Assembly (NCBI RefSeq): GCF_029853695.1
Contig: NZ_CP122537.1
Span: forward strand, 806,001-870,000
DNA from: Jannaschia sp. GRR-S6-38
GTDB lineage: Bacteria; Pseudomonadota; Alphaproteobacteria; Rhodobacterales; Rhodobacteraceae
DNA length: 64,000 nucleotides
Reading direction: 5' to 3'
The position numbers were made by a program, and so were the translations under genes. This document shows, in pieces, positions 54,499 through 63,060 of this stretch. The notes below the pieces were generated by a model. It did no database searches. It had not been told where the DNA came from and saw only the letters and a list, made by a program, of their open reading frames with translations. Position 1 is the stretch's first letter. Each line of letters begins with the position of its first letter.

Positions 54499-55107
54499 TC
54501 AGGCCGCCTTGCGGCCGATCCGCGGCTCCTCGCCGCGCAGGATGCGGGCGATGTTGGTCCGGTGGAACCACCAGATCAACAGCCCGAAGGCCACGCAGAC
54601 CGCGATCGCCTCGGGCGCCAGCCAGATCGCCCAGATCGGCACCAGCACCGCCGCGCCCAGCGCGCCGACCGACGAGATGCGGCTCAGCGCCGCGCAGGCC
54701 AGCCAGGACGCGCAGGCCGCGAGGCCCAGCGGCCAGGCCAGCGCCAGCACCGCGCCGAGGAAGGTCGCCACGCCCTTGCCGCCCCGGAAGCCCAGCCAGA
54801 CCGGATAGGCATGGCCCGCGAAGGCCGCGAAGCCGGCGAGTTGCCCGGCATCGGGCCCCAGCGCCGCGCGCGCGATCAGCACCGCCGCCCCCGCCTTGCC
54901 CGCGTCGCCCACCAGCGTCAGCAGGGCGGCGAGCTTGTTGCCGGTGCGTAGCACGTTGGTCGCGCCGATATTGCCCGAGCCGATCTTGCGCAGGTCGCCC
55001 AGCCCGAAGACCCGCGCCATCAGCAGGCCGAAAGACACCGATCCCAGCCCGTAGGCCAGCACCGCCGTCACGATCAGCCAGAGCGCGGGGGTCGTGATCT
55101 CAGGCAT
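54499..55107 (-). CDS. plsY: Glycerol-3-phosphate acyltransferase PlsY
   Basis: 202 residues, multi-pass inner-membrane enzyme transferring acyl groups from acyl-phosphate to glycerol-3-phosphate. Conserved motifs GSGNIGATNVLRTGN, GHAYPVWLGFRGGKGVATFLG and FHRTNIARIL. It overlaps the pyrC-like gene by 8 bases. Confidence 0.93.
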   Translation of the reverse strand: MPEITTPALWLIVTAVLAYGLGSVSFGLLMARVFGLGDLRKIGSGNIGATNVLRTGNKLAALLTLVGDAGKAGAAVLIARAALGPDAGQLAGFAAFAGHAYPVWLGFRGGKGVATFLGAVLALAWPLGLAACASWLACAALSRISSVGALGAAVLVPIWAIWLAPEAIAVCVAFGLLIWWFHRTNIARILRGEEPRIGRKAA

Positions 55108-56371
55108 CCGCGCCTTCCCGGTCGAAGACCCGCGTGCCGCCGACCCAGGTGCCGATCACGCGGCCCTCCATCCGGGCGCCGTCGAAGGGCGTGTTCTTGG
55201 ATTTCGAGCGCAGCGTGAAGCGGTCCATGACGAAGGGCGCGTCGGGGTCGAACAGCACGAGATCCGCAGGCGCGCCTGCCTCCAGCGTGCCGCCCGGCAG
55301 GCCCAGCCGCCGCGCCGGGTTCAGCGACAGCGCGCGCCAGAGCGCCGGCAGCGCCAGGTGGCCCGCATGGACCAGCCGCATCGCCGCCGGAAGCAGCGTC
55401 TCCAGCGCCACCGCGCCCGAGGCGGCCTCCTCGAAGGGCAGGCGCTTCGATTCCTCGTCCTGCGGCGTGTGCATGGAGGAGATCACGTCGATCGCCCCCG
55501 CCGCCAACGCCTCGACGACGGCCAGCCGGTCGTCCTCGGTGCGCAGGGGCGGCTTCACCTTGAAGAAGGTGCGGTAGTCGGCCACGTCCAGCACGTTCAG
55601 CGTCAGGTGGTGGATCGACGTGCCCGCCGTGACATCCAGCCCCGCCGCCCGCGCGCGGGCCAGCGCGGGCAGCGCGGCCGCGGTGGTGATCTGGTCGGCA
55701 TGCCAGCGCACGCCCGTCGCCTCGACCAGCGCGAGGTCGCGCTCCAGCCCCATGCGCTCGGCCAGCGGCGAGACGCCGGGCAGCGCCTTGAGCGACGCGA
55801 ACTTCCCGCTCGTCACGCAGGCCCCCGCGCTCAGGCCCGGATCCTGCGGGTGCCCGATCACCAGCGCGCCCAGCGAACGGGCATAAACCATGCAGCGCGA
55901 CAGCACCTTCGTGTCGGTGACCACGCTGTCGCAATCGCTGAAGCCCAGCGCGCCGCCATCCTTCAGGAAGCCGATCTCGACCATCTCGCGGCCCGCGCGG
56001 CCCTTCGTCAGCGCCGCGATGTGATGGACGCGGACGGGCATGCCCGCGGCGCGCGCCTGCGCCTGGTCCAGCATCTCGGGGCTGTCGATGGCGGGGGTGG
56101 TGTCGGGGCGGCAGACGATCGTGGTGACGCCCCCCGCGGCCGCCGCGGCCGTGGCGGTGCGGAAGCTTTCCTTGTGGCGCTCGCCCGGCTCGCCGACCTT
56201 GACGCCCAGATCCACGATCCCCGGCGCGAGACAGCGCCCGCGGCAGTCGATCACCTCGCCCGCGGGTCCCGGCCCGGTGATCCGCCCGTCCTCCACGCGC
56301 AATTCGCCCCGCGTCTCGGTCCCGGCGACGGGGTCGATCAGTCTCGCATCGGTGAACAGGGTCGCGGCCAT
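55100..56371 (-). CDS. pyrC: Dihydroorotase homologue lacking metal ligands (PyrC'-type)
   Basis: 423 residues, amidohydrolase fold close to dihydroorotase. The catalytic DxHxH is DLGVKV (Gly56, Lys58), HCED is HPQD (174-177), the DHAP-type loop is SSMHTPQD, so metal binding is lost at several sites. In Pseudomonas such PyrC' proteins stabilise aspartate transcarbamylase; here pyrB is 1.6 kb away. Probably noncatalytic. ATG 56371. Confidence 0.85.
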   Translation of the reverse strand: MAATLFTDARLIDPVAGTETRGELRVEDGRITGPGPAGEVIDCRGRCLAPGIVDLGVKVGEPGERHKESFRTATAAAAAGGVTTIVCRPDTTPAIDSPEMLDQAQARAAGMPVRVHHIAALTKGRAGREMVEIGFLKDGGALGFSDCDSVVTDTKVLSRCMVYARSLGALVIGHPQDPGLSAGACVTSGKFASLKALPGVSPLAERMGLERDLALVEATGVRWHADQITTAAALPALARARAAGLDVTAGTSIHHLTLNVLDVADYRTFFKVKPPLRTEDDRLAVVEALAAGAIDVISSMHTPQDEESKRLPFEEAASGAVALETLLPAAMRLVHAGHLALPALWRALSLNPARRLGLPGGTLEAGAPADLVLFDPDAPFVMDRFTLRSKSKNTPFDGARMEGRVIGTWVGGTRVFDREGADA

Positions 56372-56432
56372 GCCCCCGACTAGCCGCCGGCGCGCGGGCT
56401 GGCAATCGGTGCGTCGCGGCGGACGGGCCGGC

Positions 56433-56969
56433 TCAGACCAGCGCGGTGAGCAGCCCCGCCAAGAGCAGCGCGCCCAGCACGATCCAGACGATCGTCTTGC
56501 GCTGCATCTTCGAGCCGGTCGCCACCCCCGGCGTCGCGATGCGCGGCTCGCGCGCCGCGGGCGGCAGGTCGCGCGGCGTGTCGTCGGCCTCGGCTGGCGC
56601 ATAGGCGCCGATGGGCGTCAGCTCGGGCACCGGCTCCAGCCGCTCGATGCCCTCGAGCGCGCGCGGCGCTAGCACCACCACGTCGCCGCGCAGCGCGTCG
56701 AGCTTCCCCGCGTCGCGGGCGAGCTCCGCCTCGGGGATGTCATGCGCCTGACCCAGATAGTCGCGCAGGCCCATCGGCTGCACGTCGGCCACGGCGAAGA
56801 CCTCGGCATAGGTCGTGTCGATCGGTGCGCCCACCGCCTCGGTCAGCGGCGTGGCGTCGGCGGGCTCGGTCAGGCGCGACAGGAAGGTCTGATGGGCCAG
56901 CTTCAGCGTGCCGTCCGAGACCGAGAAGACGTGGATGCGCGGATCGCGCGGGGTGAGTTCGATGGCCAT
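56433..56969 (-). CDS. Hypothetical tail-anchored membrane protein
   Basis: 178 residues: soluble N-terminal ~155 (starts MAIELTPRDPRIHVFSVSDGTLKLAHQTFLSRL), then one C-terminal membrane helix (TIVWIVLGALLLAGLLTALV). ATG 56969. 61 bases before the pyrC-like gene on the same strand. Family not recognised. Confidence 0.6.
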   Translation of the reverse strand: MAIELTPRDPRIHVFSVSDGTLKLAHQTFLSRLTEPADATPLTEAVGAPIDTTYAEVFAVADVQPMGLRDYLGQAHDIPEAELARDAGKLDALRGDVVVLAPRALEGIERLEPVPELTPIGAYAPAEADDTPRDLPPAAREPRIATPGVATGSKMQRKTIVWIVLGALLLAGLLTALV

Positions 56970-57095
56970 GCCCCAAGCGTCGCGCCGAATTGGCCGGCGG
57001 TCAACCGAAGCCGCGCGAAAGGCCGCTTTCGCTTCGCCCCGCGCCCCGCCTGCGCTAGGCTGCCGCCATTCCGGCCGGAGCGGAGGGCTCGTCCC

Positions 57096-58014
57096 ATGAA
57101 GATCGCGACCATGGCCACCGGCGGCATCGGCGGCTACCTCGCCGTCAAGCTCGGCCGCGCCGGGCACGAGATCGCCGCCATCGCGCGCGGCCGGCATCTC
57201 GAAGCCATCCGGCAAGACGGCCTCATCCTCGACGGGCCCGACGGGCGCGAGTCGATCCGCCCCGCCATCGCGACCGACGACCCGGCCGCGGTCGGGCCGG
57301 TCGATGTCGTCATCTTCGGGGTCAAGGGCGACGATCTCCCGGACGCCGCGCGGGCCTGCCGGCCGATGCTGGGCCCCGACACCGTGGTCGTGCCCTTCCT
57401 CAACGGCGTGGAAGCCGCCGACCGGTTGGCCGGGATCCTGCCGCCCGGCAATATCGCCAACGGCATGGCGCAGGTCTCGACGACGATCGCCGAGCCGGGC
57501 GTGATCCGCCAGACCGGCCGCTTGGACCGATTCGTCTTCGCCGAGCGCGACAGCCGCCCCTCGGCGCGGATCGACGCCCTGCGGGCCGCCCTGACGGAGG
57601 CCGGCGTCGCCGCGCCCCCGACCGACGATATCACGCGCGACCTCTGGTCGAAATTCGTGCTGTTCTCCGCGATATCCGGGGTGACGGCGGCGGCGCGCTG
57701 CACCATCGGCACGATCTCGCGCCCATCCGGAGCTGGCGGCGCTGTTCCGGCAGGTCATGGCCGAGACGGCGGCGCTCGCCCGGGCGCGCGGGATCGCGAT
57801 CCGCGCCGATCTGGAGGCCGCGAACTGGGAGATGCTCCAGACGCTGCCCGACGACATGCGCGCCTCGACCGCCATCGACCTCGAACAGGGCCGCCGTCTG
57901 GAAATCGACTGGATCTCCGGCGCCGCCTGTCGCCTGGCGCGCGAAGCCGGCGTGCCCGCCCCGATGAACGCGGCGCTCTACGCGCTCCTGCTGCCGCACA
58001 AGGCGGGGCGCTGA
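57096..58014 (+). pseudogene. panE: Ketopantoate reductase family (PanE/ApbA-like), frameshifted
   Basis: N-terminal NAD(P)-binding fold (IATMATGGIGGYLAVKLGRAG; VDVVIFGVKGDDL) and the start of the C-terminal helical domain are in one frame. The frame breaks in CGCCCATCC (57722-57724): removing one C restores ISRHPELAALFRQVMAETAALARARGI and continues to 58014. As read, the protein is truncated before its substrate-binding Ser/Glu segment. Single-base insertion in a short C-run, so an assembly error is possible. Confidence 0.82.
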
Positions 58015-58022
58015 TCCGGGCC

Positions 58023-58967
58023 TCAGCGGCCCGCGTCGGCCGCCGCCCGCAGGTTCTGCGCCAGCAGGTCCATCGCCGCCATGCGCACGGCGACCCCCAT
58101 CTCCACCTGCTCCTGGATGACCGAGCGGTTGATGTCGTCGGCCAGCGTGCCGTCGATTTCCACCCCGCGGTTCATCGGCCCCGGATGCATCACGATGGCA
58201 TCGGGCTTGGCATGGGCAAGCTTCTCGGCATCCAGCCCGAAGCGGTGGTAATACTCGCGCTCCGACGGGATGAAGCCGCCATCCATCCGCTCCTTCTGGA
58301 GGCGCAACATCATCACGACATCCGCGCCCTTCAGGCCCGCCGCCATGTCGTCGGTCACCTCGACGCCCAGCTCCTCCACCTCCGCCGGCATCAGCGTCGG
58401 CGGCCCGACCAGGCGCACGCGGTTCTCCATCTTGCCCAGCAGGATGATGTTCGAGCGGGCGACCCGGCTGTGCGCGATGTCGCCGCAGATCGCGACGGTC
58501 AGGCGGTGGAGGCGTCCCTTGGCTCGCCGGATCGTCAGCGCATCCAGAAGGCCCTGCGTCGGGTGCTCGTGGCGCCCGTCGCCCGCGTTCAGCACGGCGC
58601 AATTCACCTTCTCGGCCAGCAGATTGACCGCCCCCGAATGCGGATGGCGCACCACCAGAAGGTCGGGGCGCATCGCGTTGAGCGTCAGCGCGGTGTCGAT
58701 CAGCGTCTCGCCCTTCTTCAGGCTCGAAGCCTCCATCGCCATGTTCATCACGTCCGCGCCCAGCCGCTTGCCCGCGATCTCGAAGCTGGCCTGGGTCCGG
58801 GTCGAGGCCTCGAAGAACATGTTGATCTGCGTCAGCCCCTCCAGCGCGTCGCCATGCTTGTCGCCGCGGCGCTGGGCCTCGGCGTAATGCTCGGCACGGT
58901 CGAGGAGCGTGGTGATCTCGACCGGGTGCAGGGGCTCGATGCCCAGCAGGTGGCGTTGCGTGAACAT
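58023..58967 (-). CDS. pyrB: Aspartate carbamoyltransferase catalytic subunit
   Basis: Forms N-carbamoyl-L-aspartate in pyrimidine synthesis. 314 residues. Carbamoyl-phosphate loop [32 protein letters not shown], and [12 protein letters not shown] 58967. Convergent with the panE-like gene (8-base gap). Confidence 0.95.
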   Translation of the reverse strand: MFTQRHLLGIEPLHPVEITTLLDRAEHYAEAQRRGDKHGDALEGLTQINMFFEASTRTQASFEIAGKRLGADVMNMAMEASSLKKGETLIDTALTLNAMRPDLLVVRHPHSGAVNLLAEKVNCAVLNAGDGRHEHPTQGLLDALTIRRAKGRLHRLTVAICGDIAHSRVARSNIILLGKMENRVRLVGPPTLMPAEVEELGVEVTDDMAAGLKGADVVMMLRLQKERMDGGFIPSEREYYHRFGLDAEKLAHAKPDAIVMHPGPMNRGVEIDGTLADDINRSVIQEQVEMGVAVRMAAMDLLAQNLRAAADAGR

Positions 58968-59178
58968 AGCGCGCGCGAAGTCCTCGGTGGGTTGCGCCCC
59001 GCTTGTCGGGGCTGGCGCGGCCGGGATCAACCCCCGCGCCGGGCCCCTCGGGGTCGCGGATCGCGGCGTCTTCCGGCCCTCTGCCCAAATCCACGCCGGG
59101 CTCTCCCGAAGCGACCCGCCCACTCCGTCCGCCCGGCGGCCACTTCCGCCGGCCCGCGCGCCGCGCTAGGGCTGGGAC

Positions 59179-59973
59179 ATGCTCGACGATCTCGATCCCC
59201 ACACCGCCCGCGCGCTGCTCGAATGGCAGCTCGAAATGGGCTGCGACGAGGCCATCGCCGAGGCCCCCCTCAACCGCTACGCCCTGCCCGAGCGCATGCC
59301 CGCCCCGGCGCAGGCGACCGCGGACGCCGCCCCCCGGTCCGCCGCGCCGCCGACAGAGCCCGGGGGCGCGCCCGATCCGGTGGCCGAGGCCGAGCGCCTC
59401 GCCGCCGCCGCACCCGATCTCGAAGGCCTGCGCGAGGCGCTCGCGGCCTATCCCTGGTGCGACCTGCGGCTGGGCGCACGCAACCTCGTCTTCTCCGACG
59501 GCGACCCGGCCGCGCGCGTGATGATCGTGGGCGAGGCACCGGGCCGCGAGGAGGACCGCCAGGGCCGCCCCTTCGTGGGCCAGGCGGGGCAGCTTCTCGA
59601 CCGGATGCTGGCCGCCATCGGCCTGTCGCGCAGCGCCGAACACGCCAACGGCGCCGTCTACATCACCAATGTGCTGCCCTGGCGGCCGCCCTCGAACCGT
59701 GACCCCGAACCCGCCGAGGTCGCGATGATGCTGCCCTTCCTGCGCCGCCATGTGGAGCTGGCCGACCCGGAGGTGCTGGTGCTGATGGGCAACCATGCCT
59801 GCGGCGCGGTGATCGGCGCGCGCGGCATCACCCGGCTGCGCGGCAAATGGGCCGAGGGCTTCGGCCGCCCCGCCCTGCCGATGCTGCACCCCGCCTACCT
59901 GCTGCGCCAGCCCGCCGCCAAGCGCGAGACCTGGGCGGACCTGCTGTCGCTCGCCGCGCGGCTGGAGCGCTGA
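59179..59973 (+). CDS. Uracil-DNA glycosylase, family 4-like
   Basis: 264 residues. UDG motif A GEAPGREEDRQGRPFVGQAGQLLDRML (~117-143) and motif B HPAYLLRQ. N-terminal region is Ala/Pro-rich linker (~40-75). Only one of the N-terminal CxxC cysteines is present (YPWCDLRLGARN), so the [4Fe-4S] cluster of family 4 is probably absent. Removes uracil from DNA; distinct from the UdgX at 2806, lacking its KRRIH loop. Confidence 0.87.
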   Translation: MLDDLDPHTARALLEWQLEMGCDEAIAEAPLNRYALPERMPAPAQATADAAPRSAAPPTEPGGAPDPVAEAERLAAAAPDLEGLREALAAYPWCDLRLGARNLVFSDGDPAARVMIVGEAPGREEDRQGRPFVGQAGQLLDRMLAAIGLSRSAEHANGAVYITNVLPWRPPSNRDPEPAEVAMMLPFLRRHVELADPEVLVLMGNHACGAVIGARGITRLRGKWAEGFGRPALPMLHPAYLLRQPAAKRETWADLLSLAARLER

Positions 59974-60058
59974 GCCCGCCCGCCGGCGCGCGCCCGGTTG
60001 ACCGCCCGCCCCCCGCGCTACCATCCGGGGCCAGCAGCCGAAGCACCGGAGACACCGC

Positions 60059-60892
60059 ATGAGCTACACGCCCCCCAAGGTCTGGACCCCCGACACCGAG
60101 TCGGGCGGCAAGTTCGCCTCGATCAACAAGCCCACCGCCGGAGCGCAGTTCGAGAAGGCGCTGCCCGTGGGCCAGCACCCCCTGCAGCTCTACAGCCTCG
60201 CGACGCCCAACGGCGTGAAGGTCACCGTCCTGCTCGAGGAGCTGCTGGAGGCCGGGCACGACTGCGAATACGACGCCTGGCTGATCGACATCTCGGAAGG
60301 CGACCAGTTCGGCTCGGGCTTCGTCGAGATCAATCCGAACTCGAAGATCCCCGCCCTCCTGGACCGCACGGGCGGCACCGAGACGCGCGTCTTCGAGAGC
60401 GCGGCCATCATGCTGCACCTCGCCGAACGCCACGGCGCCTTCCTGGGCGACGCGCGCCCCGAGATGCTGTCCTGGCTCTTCTGGCAGATGGGCTCCGCCC
60501 CGTTTCTCGGCGGCGGCTTCGGGCATTTCTACGCCTACGCGCCCGAGAAATACGAATACCCGATCAACCGCTACGCGATGGAATCGAAGCGCCAGCTCGA
60601 CGTGCTGAACCGTCACCTGGCGCAGCACGAATGGATGGCGGGCAGCTACTCCATCGCCGACATGGCGATCTGGGCCTGGTACGGGCAGCTCTGCCTCGGG
60701 CGGCTCTATGATGCGGCGGAATTCCTGTCGGTGCACGAATACGAGCACGTCATGGAATGGGCCGAGCGCATCGACGCCCGCCCCGCCGTGCGCCGCGGCC
60801 GCATGGTCAACCGCACCTTCGGCGAGGACGAGAGCCTGAAGCTGCCCGAGCGCCATTCGGCGGCCGATTTCGACATGGCGGCGGCGGGCTGA
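60059..60892 (+). CDS. yghU: Glutathione S-transferase family, YghU-like disulfide-bond oxidoreductase
   Basis: 277 residues. Thioredoxin-like domain with SLATPNGVKVTVLLEEL and NPNSKIPALLDR...VFESAAIMLHLAE, then the helical GST C-domain (SIADMAIWAWYGQL). The YghU N-terminal extension (YTPPKVWTPDTESGGKFASINKPTAGAQFEK) is present. Reduces disulfides with two glutathiones. ATG 60059. Confidence 0.9.
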   Translation: MSYTPPKVWTPDTESGGKFASINKPTAGAQFEKALPVGQHPLQLYSLATPNGVKVTVLLEELLEAGHDCEYDAWLIDISEGDQFGSGFVEINPNSKIPALLDRTGGTETRVFESAAIMLHLAERHGAFLGDARPEMLSWLFWQMGSAPFLGGGFGHFYAYAPEKYEYPINRYAMESKRQLDVLNRHLAQHEWMAGSYSIADMAIWAWYGQLCLGRLYDAAEFLSVHEYEHVMEWAERIDARPAVRRGRMVNRTFGEDESLKLPERHSAADFDMAAAG

Positions 60893-60905
60893 CGCCCGCC
60901 GCGCC

Positions 60906-60955
60906 GCGGGGGGCTTTGCCCCCCGCATCCCCCCAAGGTATTTGCGGCCAGAGGA
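60906..60955 (+). repeat. Intergenic hairpin + AGGTATTT element, copy 2
   Basis: 9-bp stem GCGGGGGGC / GCCCCCCGC (60906-60914, 60918-60926), then CCCCCCAAGGTATTTGCGGCCAGAGGAAC. Lies between the GST and moaB genes; AGAGGAACGAGGGA may serve as the moaB ribosome site. Same layout as copies 1 and 3. Confidence 0.7.
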
Positions 60956-60969
60956 ACGAGGGAACGCCG

Positions 60970-61500
60970 ATGGCCGAACGCCAATTCATGCCCTGCCGCA
61001 TCGCCGTGCTGACCGTGTCCGACACGCGCAGCCTGGCCCAGGACCGCTCGGGCGACATGCTGGTCGCGCGGCTCGAAGCTGCGGGCCACATCCTCGCCGA
61101 CCGCGCCATCACCCCCGACGATCGCGCCGGCATCGGCGAACACCTGACCCGCTGGATCGCCACGCCGGAAATCGACGTGATCCTGAGCACCGGCGGCACC
61201 GGGCTGACCGGGCGTGACGTGACGGTCGAGGCGCATCGCGACGTCTACGAGAAGGAGATCGACGCCTTCGCCACCATGTTCACCCTCGTCTCGATGCAGA
61301 AGATCGGCACCTCCGCCGTGCAGTCGCGCGCCTGCGCGGGCGTGGCGGGCGGCACCTATCTCTTCGCGCTGCCCGGCTCGCCCTCGGCCTGCCGCGACGC
61401 CTGGGACGAGATCCTGGGCCCGCAGCTCGATTACCGCCACAAACCCTGCAACTTCGTCGAGATCATGCCCCGGCTCGACGAACATCTGCGCCGCAAGTGA
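60970..61500 (+). CDS. moaB: Molybdenum cofactor biosynthesis protein B
   Basis: 176 residues, MoaB/Mog fold: IAVLTVSDTRSLAQDRSGDML, ILSTGGTGLTGRDVTVEA, ALPGSPSACRDAWDEIL. Adenylylates molybdopterin before metal insertion. ATG 60970. No other moa/moe gene nearby. Confidence 0.92.
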   Translation: MAERQFMPCRIAVLTVSDTRSLAQDRSGDMLVARLEAAGHILADRAITPDDRAGIGEHLTRWIATPEIDVILSTGGTGLTGRDVTVEAHRDVYEKEIDAFATMFTLVSMQKIGTSAVQSRACAGVAGGTYLFALPGSPSACRDAWDEILGPQLDYRHKPCNFVEIMPRLDEHLRRK

Positions 61501-61599
61501 CCCCGCCGTCGCCGCGGCGAAGGGCCCGGATCGACGCCGTGCTATGGGATGACGGCGCGAAAGGCCTATCTTGAGCCTCGCACACCGCTCGGAGACCCC

Positions 61600-63060
61600 A
61601 TGCGATTCCTCGGACGCAGCCTCGCCGCCCTCTTCCTGCTCGCCCTGACGGCGGGCCTTCTGGCCTGGGCCGGGCAGATCACGCTGGCCGCGCTGGAGGA
61701 TCGCCGCTCCCGCGACGGCGGCGGCCCGCCCGCGCGCGAGCGCGTCCTCGCGGCCAATGTCATCGCCGCCGAGGCGCGCGAGATCGTGCCCGTGCTCACA
61801 GCCTTCGGCGAGGTGCGCGCCCGCCGCGTCCTGGAACTGCGCGCCCCCGTCGCCGGCCGCGTGGTCGAACTCGCGCCCGGCTTCGAGGAAGGCGGTACCG
61901 TCGCGGCCGACCAGGTCCTGCTGCAGGTCGATCCCTCCGCCGCCGAGGCCGCGCTGGCCGTGACGCGCGCCGATCTGTCCGGGGCCGAGGCCGAGATCCG
62001 CGACGCCGCGCGCGGGCTCGACCTTGCGCAGGCCGAGCTGGCCGGGGCCGAGGCGCAGCGCGACCTGCAGCGCACCGCCCTGCAACGCCAGCAGGACCTG
62101 CTCGAGCGCGGCGTCGGCGCCTCGGCGGCCGTGGAAGCGGCCGAGCTCGCGCTCTCGGCGGCCGAGCAGACCATCCTCACGCGCCGCGGCGCCGTCGCCG
62201 CCGCCCAGACCCGGATCGACAGCGCAGCACTCGCCCTCGACCGCGCCCGCATCGCCCTGCGCGAGGCCGAGCGCGACGTCGCCGACCGCAGCCTGCGCGC
62301 CGCCTTCGCGGGCCAGCTCTCCGACGTCTCGGTGCTGCGCGGCGGGCTCGTCTCGGCCAACGAGCAGGTCGCCACGCTGATCGACCCGACCGCGCTCGAG
62401 GTAGCCTTCCGCCTGTCCGCCGCCCAGCACGCCCGCCTCCTCGACGAGCGCGGCGCGCTGATCGGCGCGCCCATCCGCGCCATCCTCGACGTGCAGGGCC
62501 TGACGCTCGAGGCCGCGGGCACGGTGACCCGCGAATCGCCCGCCGTGGGCACGGGCCAGACCGGGCGGCTGGTCTTCGCGCAGCTGGCTGACCCGCAGGG
62601 CTTCCGTCCCGGCGATTTCGTCCGCGTCGCCGTCGAGGAGCCGCCGCTCGCCGCCGCAATCCGCCTGCCCTCAACCGCGCTCTCGCCGCAGATGACCGTG
62701 CTCGTCCTTGGCGAAGAGGAGCGGCTGGAGGAGGTCCCCGTCACGGTGCTGCGCCGGCAGGGCGACGACGTTCTGGTCGCGGGCCCGCTCGACGGCCGCG
62801 AGGTGGTGGCCGAACGCGGCCCCGCGCTGGGCGAGGGCATCCGCATCCGCCCCCTGCGCCCCGGGGCCGATGCCGACAGCGCCGCCGAAGCGCCCCGCAT
62901 GATCACCATCGACCCCGCCACGCGCGCCCGCCTCAAGGCCGTGGTCGAGGGCAATTCCCGCCTGCCCGGCGACGTGAAGGCGCGGATGCTGGCCCGGCTC
63001 GACGAGGACGAGGTCCCCGCCGAGATGATCGCCCGCCTCGAAGCGCGTTCGGGCGGCTGA
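61600..63060 (+). CDS. RND efflux periplasmic adaptor (membrane fusion protein)
   Basis: 486 residues. N-terminal membrane anchor (LAALFLLALTAGLLAWAG), barrel-sandwich halves (LELRAPVAGRVVELAPGFEEGGTVAADQVLLQVD) around a long coiled-coil hairpin (~120-240), then beta-barrel and a C-terminal extension. ATG 61600 with GGAGA; ATG of the pump overlaps its TGA by one base. Confidence 0.88.
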   Translation: MRFLGRSLAALFLLALTAGLLAWAGQITLAALEDRRSRDGGGPPARERVLAANVIAAEAREIVPVLTAFGEVRARRVLELRAPVAGRVVELAPGFEEGGTVAADQVLLQVDPSAAEAALAVTRADLSGAEAEIRDAARGLDLAQAELAGAEAQRDLQRTALQRQQDLLERGVGASAAVEAAELALSAAEQTILTRRGAVAAAQTRIDSAALALDRARIALREAERDVADRSLRAAFAGQLSDVSVLRGGLVSANEQVATLIDPTALEVAFRLSAAQHARLLDERGALIGAPIRAILDVQGLTLEAAGTVTRESPAVGTGQTGRLVFAQLADPQGFRPGDFVRVAVEEPPLAAAIRLPSTALSPQMTVLVLGEEERLEEVPVTVLRRQGDDVLVAGPLDGREVVAERGPALGEGIRIRPLRPGADADSAAEAPRMITIDPATRARLKAVVEGNSRLPGDVKARMLARLDEDEVPAEMIARLEARSGG

